Assembly: GCF_965138225.1 (NCBI RefSeq)
Contig: NZ_CBCSAX010000006.1
Reading direction: 5' to 3' (one strand)
From: Helicobacter_D ganmani
Lineage (GTDB): Bacteria; Campylobacterota; Campylobacteria; Campylobacterales; Helicobacteraceae
DNA: 64,000 nucleotides
Positions 24,680 through 31,780 of the stretch are shown in pieces. Made by a program: the position numbers and the translations under genes. The notes beneath the pieces were generated by a model that saw only the letters and a program-made list of their open reading frames with translations, searched no databases and was not told the origin of the DNA. The first letter of the stretch is position 1. Each line of letters starts with the position of its first letter.

Positions 24680-25582
24680 ATGGAAAAATTTGAGATTAAA
24701 AAGATTTTAAACAAAGAAATTTTTGAGCAACTTGGGACAAAAGAAAAATTTTGGTATGACAATAATAGATTTCTCTTTAAAATTGGGAGAGACAATACAT
24801 TAGAAAATTGCAGTGAAAAGATTGCCTACGAAATAGCAAAAATCATTGGTTTGCCTTGTGCAGAATATGAACTCGGTAGCTATAACAATAAACAAGGCAG
24901 TGTCAGTAAAAACTTTTTAATCAAAGACAATGAAAACTATCATTTAATACTTGGCAATGAAATGCTAGCAAAGGTTGTCAAGAACTATCCAAAAGACAAA
25001 AGATTTAAAGCAAGAGAATATAAACTGAATCTTGTTTTGGAAATTTTTGATATTTTTAGTAAAAATAATGTTTTAAGCCCTATTCAAGACAAAACACCAC
25101 TTTTCGTTTTTCTTGGTTATCTAATTTTTGATTGTTTAATTGGTAATCAAGACAGACATCACGAAAATTGGGGAGTAATTGTCAATGGAGATATTATCTT
25201 GGCTCCTACTTTTGACCACGCCTCTGGAGTAGCATCTAAAGTGAGTGAAGCAGAAGCAAAACGAAGACTTACAACAAAAGATAAAAATCAAAGCATAGAA
25301 CATTATTGCAACAAGGCTACAACTCCATTTTATGATGAAGAGGGCAAAATTCTTAAAACGATTGAAGTTGTGAAAAAAGGCATTGATTTTTCAACAGAGG
25401 CAAAAGAATCTTGTCTTTATTGGATAGATAAAATTTTAGAAATAGAGATTTCTCAATACAAAGAAGTATTAGATAAAATACCGCTAGAATTTATTTTACA
25501 AGAGAATCAAAGGAGATTCATTCTTGAAATGTTAAGAATGAATACACAAAGATTAAAGGAAACAAGAGAATGTTTGAGTTAA
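24680..25582 (+). CDS. HipA-like (HipT-like) Ser/Thr kinase domain protein
   Basis: The 300 residues contain a HipA-type kinase core without the usual HipA N-terminal subdomain. Lys34 in 'RFLFKIG' fits the ATP-binding lysine and 'CSEKIAYEIAKIIGLP' the following helix with Glu. 'DCLIGNQDRHHENWGVI' gives catalytic Asp158 and Asn163, and 'APTFDHASG' gives the metal-binding Asp179. HipA kinases phosphorylate tRNA synthetases or related targets and arrest growth; the target here is unknown. No Shine-Dalgarno sequence is visible before the ATG. It is on the plus strand, against the surrounding locus, and overlaps the HIRAN gene by 13 bases. Confidence 0.85.
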   Translation: MEKFEIKKILNKEIFEQLGTKEKFWYDNNRFLFKIGRDNTLENCSEKIAYEIAKIIGLPCAEYELGSYNNKQGSVSKNFLIKDNENYHLILGNEMLAKVVKNYPKDKRFKAREYKLNLVLEIFDIFSKNNVLSPIQDKTPLFVFLGYLIFDCLIGNQDRHHENWGVIVNGDIILAPTFDHASGVASKVSEAEAKRRLTTKDKNQSIEHYCNKATTPFYDEEGKILKTIEVVKKGIDFSTEAKESCLYWIDKILEIEISQYKEVLDKIPLEFILQENQRRFILEMLRMNTQRLKETRECLS

Positions 25583-26298
25583 TTGTAGCTTGGCAAAATC
25601 AGCATAATAGAGAATGGATTCCTATCGGAAGATTGCGCTATAATGACGATGTTTATGCTTTCTCTTATACTAAAGGGGCTAAAAGAGCAAGAGAAGCAGG
25701 ATTCAAACTTCTGCCAAGAATGAACACATTAGAACAAACTTATTACGCTCCTAAAGATGCTTTATTTCCTAGTTTTGCAAACCGCTTACTTACAAAATCT
25801 CGCCCAGAATATAAAGACTATAAGCAATGGTTAAGTTTAGATGGTGATAATGCAATGGAAGAATTAGCAAAAAATAATGGAATCAGAGCCACAGATTCTA
25901 TCCAACTCTATGCTATTCCTCAAAAGAAAGACAATCAATACAAGTTAGAATTTTTTTCTCACGGGATTAGTCATTTAAGCTCCCACTATCAACGACGAGT
26001 TGCAAAACTTGAAACAAAAGAAAAACTTTTTATCGCAAAAGATATACAAAATGAATTTGATAATAATGCTTTGCTTATTAGAACAAAAGACCCTGTTGAG
26101 ATTGTGGGGTATATTCCTAGAATCTATACAAAAGATATTTCCTACCTCTTAGATAATGATAAATCTGCGAATCTAGAAGTAAAACAAATCAACAAAGATG
26201 CCCCTATGCAGTTTCAATTATTGTGCAATTTTAATGCTAAATGGAATAGTAAATTTAAGCCATTTGGCAGTGAAGATTTTGAGCCACTTAAGTCTTAA
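25570..26298 (+). CDS. HipS-like N-terminal region fused to a HIRAN domain
   Basis: Two regions are visible in 242 residues. Residues 1-115 ('LIVAWQNQHNREWIPIGRL', 'YAFSYTKGAKRA', 'LFPSFANRLLTKSRPEY', 'NGIRATDSIQLY') follow the layout of the HipA N-terminal subdomain, which in HipBST systems is a separate antitoxin-like protein, HipS. Residues 125-225 carry a HIRAN domain: 'HGISHLS', 'LFIAKDIQNEFDNNALLI' and 'VEIVGYIPRIYTKDISYLL', with the conserved N-x-x-D-x-N-A and GY-P positions. HIRAN domains in eukaryotic HLTF bind 3' ends of single-stranded DNA. AAGGA precedes the ATG, inside the kinase gene. The fusion suggests kinase control by DNA damage or foreign DNA, which is inference. Confidence 0.8.
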   Translation: MFELIVAWQNQHNREWIPIGRLRYNDDVYAFSYTKGAKRAREAGFKLLPRMNTLEQTYYAPKDALFPSFANRLLTKSRPEYKDYKQWLSLDGDNAMEELAKNNGIRATDSIQLYAIPQKKDNQYKLEFFSHGISHLSSHYQRRVAKLETKEKLFIAKDIQNEFDNNALLIRTKDPVEIVGYIPRIYTKDISYLLDNDKSANLEVKQINKDAPMQFQLLCNFNAKWNSKFKPFGSEDFEPLKS

Positions 26299-26300
26299 AT

Positions 26301-27065
26301 CTATCTATTCCTCACATTCACAAAGATTTCAGCGCCTAAATTTGGGGCATATTGCACCATTTTTTCTAATCCGTGCAATAAATTCTCATCTAAGATTCCA
26401 TTTTGCAAGGCTAGAGACATTTTAGCGTGATTAAAGGGCTTAAGAAAATAGCTGCCACTCTCTATGACTTCTAGCTCCACCTCCTCTACGAGCACACAAA
26501 GAGATTCCATAGTAAAGGCTGTATGCTGCTGTAAAGATTTTGCCGTGGCACTTAAACCCCCAAGCTGTGGGATAATCCCAGATTCATACGCCCAAAGCAA
26601 GTGAAAAGAATGCGCATTAGGCACATTAATGTGCAAAATTGTATCAGGTTGTAAAAGGGGTAGAATCTCGCTTAAAAACTGCTTAGTATTCACAACTTCG
26701 TGCAAGAGGCCACTTAAAATGATGCAATTATGCCCCCCGCACGATTTTGCAATTTGTTGAATCTCATTAATATTATCCTCTATAAACCCACTCAAAATCT
26801 TTATCCTAGAATCCCCCTCCTTAAAGTCTTTTTGTGCATTTTCCACAAATACACTAGAGGGTTCAACAATCACAAAATTCTTAAAATCCTTATAATGCTT
26901 CGCAATAGATTCCATTCCACAGCCAATTTCTAGGATATTTTGTGCCTTGTGCTTTTGCAAAAATTCTAAGACTTGATTGCGCCGAAAGGCTACCATATAC
27001 GATTCAAAATCGCTAAAAGTCCTATCTAAGTATTTTTGTGTGTAGTTTTCTATATCGCGCTGCAT
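26301..27065 (-). CDS. Class I SAM-dependent methyltransferase
   Basis: The SAM-binding motif is 'NILEIGCGMESIAKHY' (about residues 43-58), with 'FVIVEPSSVFVENAQ' as the acidic strand and 'CIILSGLLHEV' as motif IV region. The C-terminal half ('INVPNAHSFHLLWAYESG', 'HTAFTMESLCVLVEE') matches sugar- or lipid-directed methyltransferases of surface glycan loci. It has 254 residues. The substrate is unknown; a methyl ether on an O-antigen sugar is likely. A decayed relative is at 19204-19410. Its stop lies two bases from the stop of the convergent HIRAN gene. Confidence 0.85.
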   Translation of the reverse strand: MQRDIENYTQKYLDRTFSDFESYMVAFRRNQVLEFLQKHKAQNILEIGCGMESIAKHYKDFKNFVIVEPSSVFVENAQKDFKEGDSRIKILSGFIEDNINEIQQIAKSCGGHNCIILSGLLHEVVNTKQFLSEILPLLQPDTILHINVPNAHSFHLLWAYESGIIPQLGGLSATAKSLQQHTAFTMESLCVLVEEVELEVIESGSYFLKPFNHAKMSLALQNGILDENLLHGLEKMVQYAPNLGAEIFVNVRNR

Positions 27066-27068
27066 TGC

Positions 27069-27467
27069 TTATCCTTTCACCCTTTTCAAAAACTCCGCAT
27101 AGTCCCTTATATACTCACTCTCATCATAATAATCACTTGCCAAAATCATTAGCTTACACCCATAAGAGAAGTTCCGCATTTCTTGCCACATATTTTTGCC
27201 AATATATAGCCCAACATCAGGGCGATTAAGCCATACAGATTCTTTATTTTTTCCATCATCAAGCACAAACTCACACTCACCATCTATGGCAATGACAAGT
27301 TGTTCTAGCTCTTTGTGAGCGTGGAATCCTCGCGGCTCATCTGGCAAGGTATCAAACATATAATACACTCTTTTTATAGCAAAGGGCAAGTTTTTAAGAG
27401 ATTCTAAGGATACTAATTTGCCTCTTTCATCATTTATAACTTGAAGATTCAAAACTTTATAGTTCAT
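27069..27467 (-). CDS. qdtA: dTDP-4-keto-6-deoxyglucose 3,4-ketoisomerase (QdtA/FdtA type)
   Basis: Cupin-fold isomerase that moves the keto group from C4 to C3, the committed step to 3-amino sugars. The 132 residues include 'NDERGKLVSLES' (about 11-22), 'IKRVYYMFDTLPDEPRGFHA' leading to the active-site pair HAH, 'LEQLVIAIDGECEFVLDDG', and 'IGKNMWQEMRNFSYGCKLMI'. These are typical of FdtA/QdtA/WxcM-type proteins. Reading alone does not settle the C4 stereochemistry of the product (gluco for Qui3N, galacto for Fuc3N). It starts one base after the place where an extended frame of the preceding ORF would stop. Confidence 0.9.
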   Translation of the reverse strand: MNYKVLNLQVINDERGKLVSLESLKNLPFAIKRVYYMFDTLPDEPRGFHAHKELEQLVIAIDGECEFVLDDGKNKESVWLNRPDVGLYIGKNMWQEMRNFSYGCKLMILASDYYDESEYIRDYAEFLKRVKG

Positions 27468-27514
27468 CTTACGCTACGCCACTTTTAAGATAAAAGGAAG
27501 CAAAAAAGAAGTAT

Positions 27515-27703
27515 TTATACCNNNNNNNNNNCCCCCGCACTACTAAGTGCGTTACGCACATATTCTATTTCATTTTGAGATAATTGCAATGGATAATGCT
27601 TAGGATTTGCACTTTGTTTATCTGCTTCTATCTTTTTGGCATTTTTTGACTTTTTGAAATGCATTTTAAATGTTTTTATGTATTTTTTACAAGCTTTTAT
27701 CAT
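27515..27703 (-). CDS. Short ORF of unknown function, broken by an assembly gap in a poly-G tract
   Basis: A basic N-terminus (MIKACKKYIKTFKMHFKK) leads to 'HYPLQLSQNEIEYVRNALSS' and then AG followed by ten N. As written it stops two codons after the gap. In the frame one base over, the sequence after the gap reads YKYFFFASFYLKSGVA and stops at 27469-27471, one base before the isomerase ATG. The piece 'LSQNEIEYVRNALSSA' resembles the start of small methyltransferase-like proteins that continue 'YLEFGSGGST', but the continuation is missing here, so it may be a fragment. Function is unknown. Confidence 0.55.
   Translation of the reverse strand: MIKACKKYIKTFKMHFKKSKNAKKIEADKQSANPKHYPLQLSQNEIEYVRNALSSAGXXXXV
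27522..27536 (+). repeat. Assembly gap plus C5 (unresolved phase-variation tract)
   Basis: Ten N (27522-27531) then five C. As with 24315-24336 the gap sits in a G/C tract, so true length is unknown. Confidence 0.8.
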
Positions 27704-27824
27704 TTATGTCTCCTTGGACAAATTTTATCCTCAATTAGCCTTAATCTCCGTGCCAATTTAGCAATACTCATTTTTTTCCCTTAAACTTTTGTGGCATAAG
27801 ATTATAGAATCTAAGCTTAAGATT

Positions 27825-28859
27825 CTATAAAAATTCGCTGTTAATTACTTCAAGCTGGAGTTTATCTAAAGTTTTATTAAAATTATCATTTCGGCATAAA
27901 ATTGGGCAGTTCTTACAATCAATACTCTCATACACTTCTCTTATCCTGCTTCCTCGCCAAATCTCCTCCAAACTCTGCTCTCTTAAATCTCCGAGCAAAT
28001 GTGCAGGGCTTTGACGGAAGTGCAAACAAGCCCAAACTTTGAAATCCGCACTGATACAAGTGCTAAAAAACATTCCGTGGCATTTCTCATAGCCACGATT
28101 AGCCGCATTGTGCATTTGATTATATTTTTGATAACTTGCTAGGATTTTAAAATCCGCTTCTTCGTATTTATTTTGCAGTTCCAAAAGGATTGGGGCAATA
28201 TCAAAAGTATCGCCGGTAAATGGGCGAAACTGCACAAAATCAATGCCTTTTTGTCTTTTGGTAATATCTTTTATAAGCTTCACAAAGCTTTCCATATCCT
28301 CTCGCGTCTCTTGGCTTGTTAAAAATCCTATCCCAAAGCTAATTTTAGAATCCATTTGTGTTTTTATCCTTGCAAACATCTCAATATTCTCTAAAGTTTT
28401 AGCGAAATGATGAGGTTTCATTCCGTGTATTTTCTCATACATTGGCACACTTCCCGCATCAAGGGAGATTCTAAAATACTCCAAATTCTGTGCAATCACA
28501 CGACACTTTTGCTCATCAAGCAATCCACCATTAGAATTGCACCCGATATTCATTCCTGCGCGTTTTATCTCCTCTATCGCATAACTAAAATGTGGGCTTA
28601 GAGTCGGCTCGCCTCCGCCAGATAGAATCACGCCCTTATTCTCAAGACTTTTTAGTCCTGCAATAATCACATCAATTTGCTCCTTGCTTAACTCTGCATT
28701 GTTTTCATTATGCCCACAGCAACCCGGACAGCGGTGATTGCATTTATTTGTCAAATCTAACTCGGTAACAACAAGTGTTTTATGCGCATTCATAAAATAA
28801 TCAATCTTGTCGGTATAACGCAAAATTTTTTCGTGTGAATTGAAGTGATTTACTTTCAT
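27825..28859 (-). CDS. Radical SAM enzyme with SPASM/twitch-like C-terminus
   Basis: Iron-sulfur radical enzyme of unknown substrate. Cys40, Cys44 and Cys47 in 'NKCNHRCPGC' bind the SAM cluster, and 'ILSGGGEPTLSPHF' is the GGE motif. The C-terminal cysteines (YEKCHGMFFSTC, VWACLHFR, DCKNCPILCR) suggest one or two auxiliary clusters, as in SPASM/twitch proteins. It has 344 residues. It begins within the ATGA overlap at the end of the rmlB frame as assembled. Radical SAM dehydratases and epimerases act on sugars in other glycan loci, which makes a sugar or lipid carrier substrate plausible. A peptide substrate is less likely because no short peptide gene adjoins it. Confidence 0.85.
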   Translation of the reverse strand: MKVNHFNSHEKILRYTDKIDYFMNAHKTLVVTELDLTNKCNHRCPGCCGHNENNAELSKEQIDVIIAGLKSLENKGVILSGGGEPTLSPHFSYAIEEIKRAGMNIGCNSNGGLLDEQKCRVIAQNLEYFRISLDAGSVPMYEKIHGMKPHHFAKTLENIEMFARIKTQMDSKISFGIGFLTSQETREDMESFVKLIKDITKRQKGIDFVQFRPFTGDTFDIAPILLELQNKYEEADFKILASYQKYNQMHNAANRGYEKCHGMFFSTCISADFKVWACLHFRQSPAHLLGDLREQSLEEIWRGSRIREVYESIDCKNCPILCRNDNFNKTLDKLQLEVINSEFL

Positions 28860-29968
28860 CTAAACTCCCTTTTTCGTAAGATAAAGGAGTGCATAAAAAG
28901 CAATAAAAGAGGCAAAAAAGTAAGAATTAAGAGTTTATTAACCCCCCCCCCCGCAAGAGGAATTGAAGTATATTTATAAATATAAAAATCTATTGTTTGA
29001 GAAAGATTGGTATAAAAATCACTTGGTTTGAACCCAAATAAACGCGTCATTTTACTAGAATCTATCGCATATCGTCTATCGTGTCCTGCTCTATCTTGGA
29101 CAAATGTAATTTGCTCTTTGTAACTGCGCTCTTTGGGGCATTTTTTATCCAACATCTCACAAATAATTTGCGCAAGCCCTATATTGCTTTGCTCATTTTC
29201 TCCACCGATATTAAAACTCTGCCCAAAATAAGAGGAATGAAACACCTTATCAATCGCTTTGCAATGATCTTGCACAAAAAGCCAATCACGGATATTTTGT
29301 CCATCACCATAAATAGGAATCTCACTGCCAGCTAAAGCATTACGAATAATCGTAGGAATAAGCTTTTCATCGTGCTGCTTTGGTCCATAGTTGTTAGAAC
29401 AATTTGTGATAAAAGTTTTCAACCCATAGGTATGATGATAACTCCTAACCAACATATCACTTGAAGCTTTGGAAGCAGAATAAGGCGAATTGGGCGCATA
29501 AGGCGTGGATTCACTAAAATATCCACTCTCCCCCAATGAGCCAAACACCTCATCAGTGCTAATATGATGAAAAATGCAATGCTCCTTATGCGCTTTTGGA
29601 CGACTTGGCGCATCAAACCAGTTTAAATACGCATTATGGAGCAGATTAAAAGTGCCATTGACATTTGTTTCTACAAAGGCACTTGGATTTTTTATAGAAT
29701 TATCCACGTGAGATTCTGCGGCAAAATGAATCACACCCTCAATATCATAATGCGCAAAAAGTTCCTTAATAAAGTCTTTATCGCAAATATCGCCTTGTCT
29801 AAACTCATAATTTGGCGTATTCTCTGCACCTTGGAGATTGCGTAAATCTCCTGCATAAGTTAAAGAATCCACATTGATAAGGCGATACTGCGGGTATTTA
29901 TGCAAAAAATAAAGAATAAAATTACTCCCGATAAACCCTGCTCCACCTGTGATAAGGAGATTTTTCAT
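28856..29968 (-). CDS. rmlB: dTDP-glucose 4,6-dehydratase with a frame-dependent C-terminal membrane tail
   Basis: Converts dTDP-glucose to dTDP-4-keto-6-deoxyglucose. The NAD site is 'ITGGAGFIGSNFI' (6-18), the dehydratase triad segment is 'STDEVFGSL', and the YxxxK motif is 'PYSASKASSDMLVRSY'; 'NCSNNYGPKQ' and 'YGDGQNIRDWLFV' are also typical. The family normally ends near 'SQTIDFYIYKYT' (about residue 325). Here a G11 tract then encodes LAGGG and a hydrophobic tail 'VNKLLILTFLPLLLLFMHSF' ending KREFR, 370 residues in all. With 10 or 12 G the protein stops within six codons instead. Only the present frame overlaps the next start (ATGA). Confidence 0.93.
   Translation of the reverse strand: MKNLLITGGAGFIGSNFILYFLHKYPQYRLINVDSLTYAGDLRNLQGAENTPNYEFRQGDICDKDFIKELFAHYDIEGVIHFAAESHVDNSIKNPSAFVETNVNGTFNLLHNAYLNWFDAPSRPKAHKEHCIFHHISTDEVFGSLGESGYFSESTPYAPNSPYSASKASSDMLVRSYHHTYGLKTFITNCSNNYGPKQHDEKLIPTIIRNALAGSEIPIYGDGQNIRDWLFVQDHCKAIDKVFHSSYFGQSFNIGGENEQSNIGLAQIICEMLDKKCPKERSYKEQITFVQDRAGHDRRYAIDSSKMTRLFGFKPSDFYTNLSQTIDFYIYKYTSIPLAGGGVNKLLILTFLPLLLLFMHSFILRKREFR
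28942..28952 (+). repeat. C11 homopolymer at the 3' end of rmlB
   Basis: G11 in coding sense. G10 gives AGGGLINS and stop, G12 gives AGGGG and stop, and G11 gives a 28-residue tail that runs into the radical SAM start. Confidence 0.92.
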
Positions 29969-29977
29969 TGTTTTTCC

Positions 29978-30844
29978 TCATAAAAGCTGGCGAAGATACT
30001 GCCCATAGCCACTTTTACTTAAGCTTTCAGCCCTTTGCAAAAGCTGCCCTTTATCTATCCAGTCATTATGATAAGCAATTTCCTCTAAACACGCGATTTT
30101 ATAGCCTTGTCTTAATTCAATAGTTTGCACAAAACTTGAAGCTTCCACAAGACTATCGTGTGTGCCCGTATCAAGCCACGCAAAGCCACGCCCTAAACTT
30201 TGAGAACGAAGTTTGCCCGCTTTAAGATAAGCAATATTGACATCAGTAATTTCTAATTCCCCTCGTGGGCTTGGTTTAAGCGATTTTGCTATCTCTATGG
30301 CAGTATTATCATAAAAATATAATCCTGTGGCAGCAAGATTGCTCTTTGGCTTGCAAGGCTTTTCTTCTAAACTCACAACCGCTCCATTGGCGTCCATTTC
30401 TACTACACCAAAACGTTCTGGGTCTTTGACACGATAAGAAAATATGGTTGCTTTGCCTTTGTTAGCTTCCTCTTTTGCCTCTAAAAGTATTGGTGAGAAT
30501 CCTTGCCCGTAAAAAACATTATCCCCTAAAATCAAAGCAAGATTCTCATCTTTCACAAAATTCTCTGCCAAAATCAACCCTTGAGCCAATCCATCAGGAG
30601 AGGGCTGCACACAATATTGAATCTCCATACCTAGCCAATCTCCATTCCCAAAAATCTCTTGGAATCTCGGCGTATCTTTGGGGGTAGAGATAATTAAAAC
30701 CTCACGAATTTGTGCAAGCATTAACACAGAAAGCGGATAATAAATCATTGGTTTGTCATAAATAGGCAAAAGTTGCTTTGAGAGCATCAAAGTAGTAGGA
30801 TACAATCTTGTTCCACTTCCACCCGCTAATATAATGCCTTTCAT
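29978..30844 (-). CDS. rmlA: Glucose-1-phosphate thymidylyltransferase
   Basis: Makes dTDP-glucose from Glc-1-P and dTTP, the entry to the dTDP-sugar branch. The nucleotide-binding start 'MKGIILAGGSGTRLYPTTLM' is diagnostic, with 'KQLLPIYDKPMIYYPLSVLM', 'LILGDNVFYGQGF', 'VSLEEKPCKPKSNLAATGLY' and 'RGFAWLDTGTHDSL' following. It is full length at 288 residues. It is first in the minus-strand sugar locus, nine bases before rmlB, with AAGGAATTTCT before its ATG. Confidence 0.97.
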   Translation of the reverse strand: MKGIILAGGSGTRLYPTTLMLSKQLLPIYDKPMIYYPLSVLMLAQIREVLIISTPKDTPRFQEIFGNGDWLGMEIQYCVQPSPDGLAQGLILAENFVKDENLALILGDNVFYGQGFSPILLEAKEEANKGKATIFSYRVKDPERFGVVEMDANGAVVSLEEKPCKPKSNLAATGLYFYDNTAIEIAKSLKPSPRGELEITDVNIAYLKAGKLRSQSLGRGFAWLDTGTHDSLVEASSFVQTIELRQGYKIACLEEIAYHNDWIDKGQLLQRAESLSKSGYGQYLRQLL

Positions 30845-30970
30845 AGAAATTCCTTAAATAAATATCACTAAAATAGATTATCAAAAATTTATATTAACAT
30901 ATTATTTATAAATTTTATCAAACACTCAAATTTAACTTGCTATCCCCATATATTATCTATTTACAATCTC

Positions 30971-31780
30971 TTAATATATCCTATACATCACCCGAATGCG
31001 AATCTTAGTTTTCACACTTGGATAAGGATAGTCCTTATAGGCGATTTTGATTGTATGCACGCTATTATCATCTAGCAGGGTAAAGCCACTTGGCGTAAGG
31101 AGTTTAAGGTCAGAAATATCTCCATTGGGATACAAATAAAATTCCACGATATTGTCCCCTTGTTGTCCCATCTTACCCGCGATTGTTGGATATTTCAAAT
31201 ACCTTTGTGTAATGCGTCCGATTCCACTTAAATTATCCTTGATAAACTTCCTTTGCTCCGCATCAAGCGAACCAAACTCCTCGCCATAGAGGTCTTTTAC
31301 CTCCTGATTGGACATATCTTTGCCAAAATCATAAATAGAGGGGGAATGCGGCGCACCAACCGCACCCGAAGCATTTTGGTGATTCTGGGTGGATTGCGTC
31401 TGTGGTCTTGCTAGGCTTTGCGCTAAAGACTCGCTCAAGGCTTTTGAGATTTGCTTCGTTGCAGGCTTAGATTGTGCGGATTTTGATTGATTTGTTTGGG
31501 GCTTTGGCTTCTTAGGTTTTTCTACTTTTGCTTTTGGGGATTCTTGCATACGCGGTGTAGATTCCGATCTCGCCTGTGGTGCAGGAGCTTGCTCTCTACT
31601 CTGCCCCTCTCCACCTTGTGAAAATCTAAAATGCTTCAAACTCACGCGTTCTCCCTCTTGCGTCCCCAAACGCGGAGGGTGATACAAATCACTTAAGTGC
31701 GACTCCCACAAAAAAAGCAAAAGCAACAATGCGTGAATTGCTAAAGATAGAAAAAGTGCGAGAAAATTATTTCGCTTCAC
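30971..31780 (-). CDS. tonB: TonB energy-transducing protein
   Basis: Links the inner-membrane proton gradient to outer-membrane receptors such as the one at 8131. Residues 5-24 form the N-terminal membrane anchor, followed by a Pro/Lys/Gln/Ser-rich linker (about 50-145, with KVEKPKKPKPQTNQ) and a C-terminal TonB domain with 'YPTIAGKMGQQGDNIVEFYL', 'YPNGDISDLKLLTPSGF' and the final 'IRIRVMYRIY'. It has 269 residues and begins at a GTG that overlaps the fliO gene by 14 bases. No exbB/exbD adjoins it. H. pylori has the same tonB-fliO-fliN order. Confidence 0.88.
   Translation of the reverse strand: MKRNNFLALFLSLAIHALLLLLFLWESHLSDLYHPPRLGTQEGERVSLKHFRFSQGGEGQSREQAPAPQARSESTPRMQESPKAKVEKPKKPKPQTNQSKSAQSKPATKQISKALSESLAQSLARPQTQSTQNHQNASGAVGAPHSPSIYDFGKDMSNQEVKDLYGEEFGSLDAEQRKFIKDNLSGIGRITQRYLKYPTIAGKMGQQGDNIVEFYLYPNGDISDLKLLTPSGFTLLDDNSVHTIKIAYKDYPYPSVKTKIRIRVMYRIY

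Noticed and set aside
14501..28952. Homopolymer runs as simple sequencing error
   Set aside because: Error can change the lengths, but tracts of 9-11 occur only in the surface-sugar locus and two assembly gaps fall in them, which fits true phase-variable tracts.
28856..30844. Rhamnose pathway
   Set aside because: rmlA and rmlB are present but rmlC and rmlD are not, and the isomerase-aminotransferase-formyltransferase set explains the intermediates.
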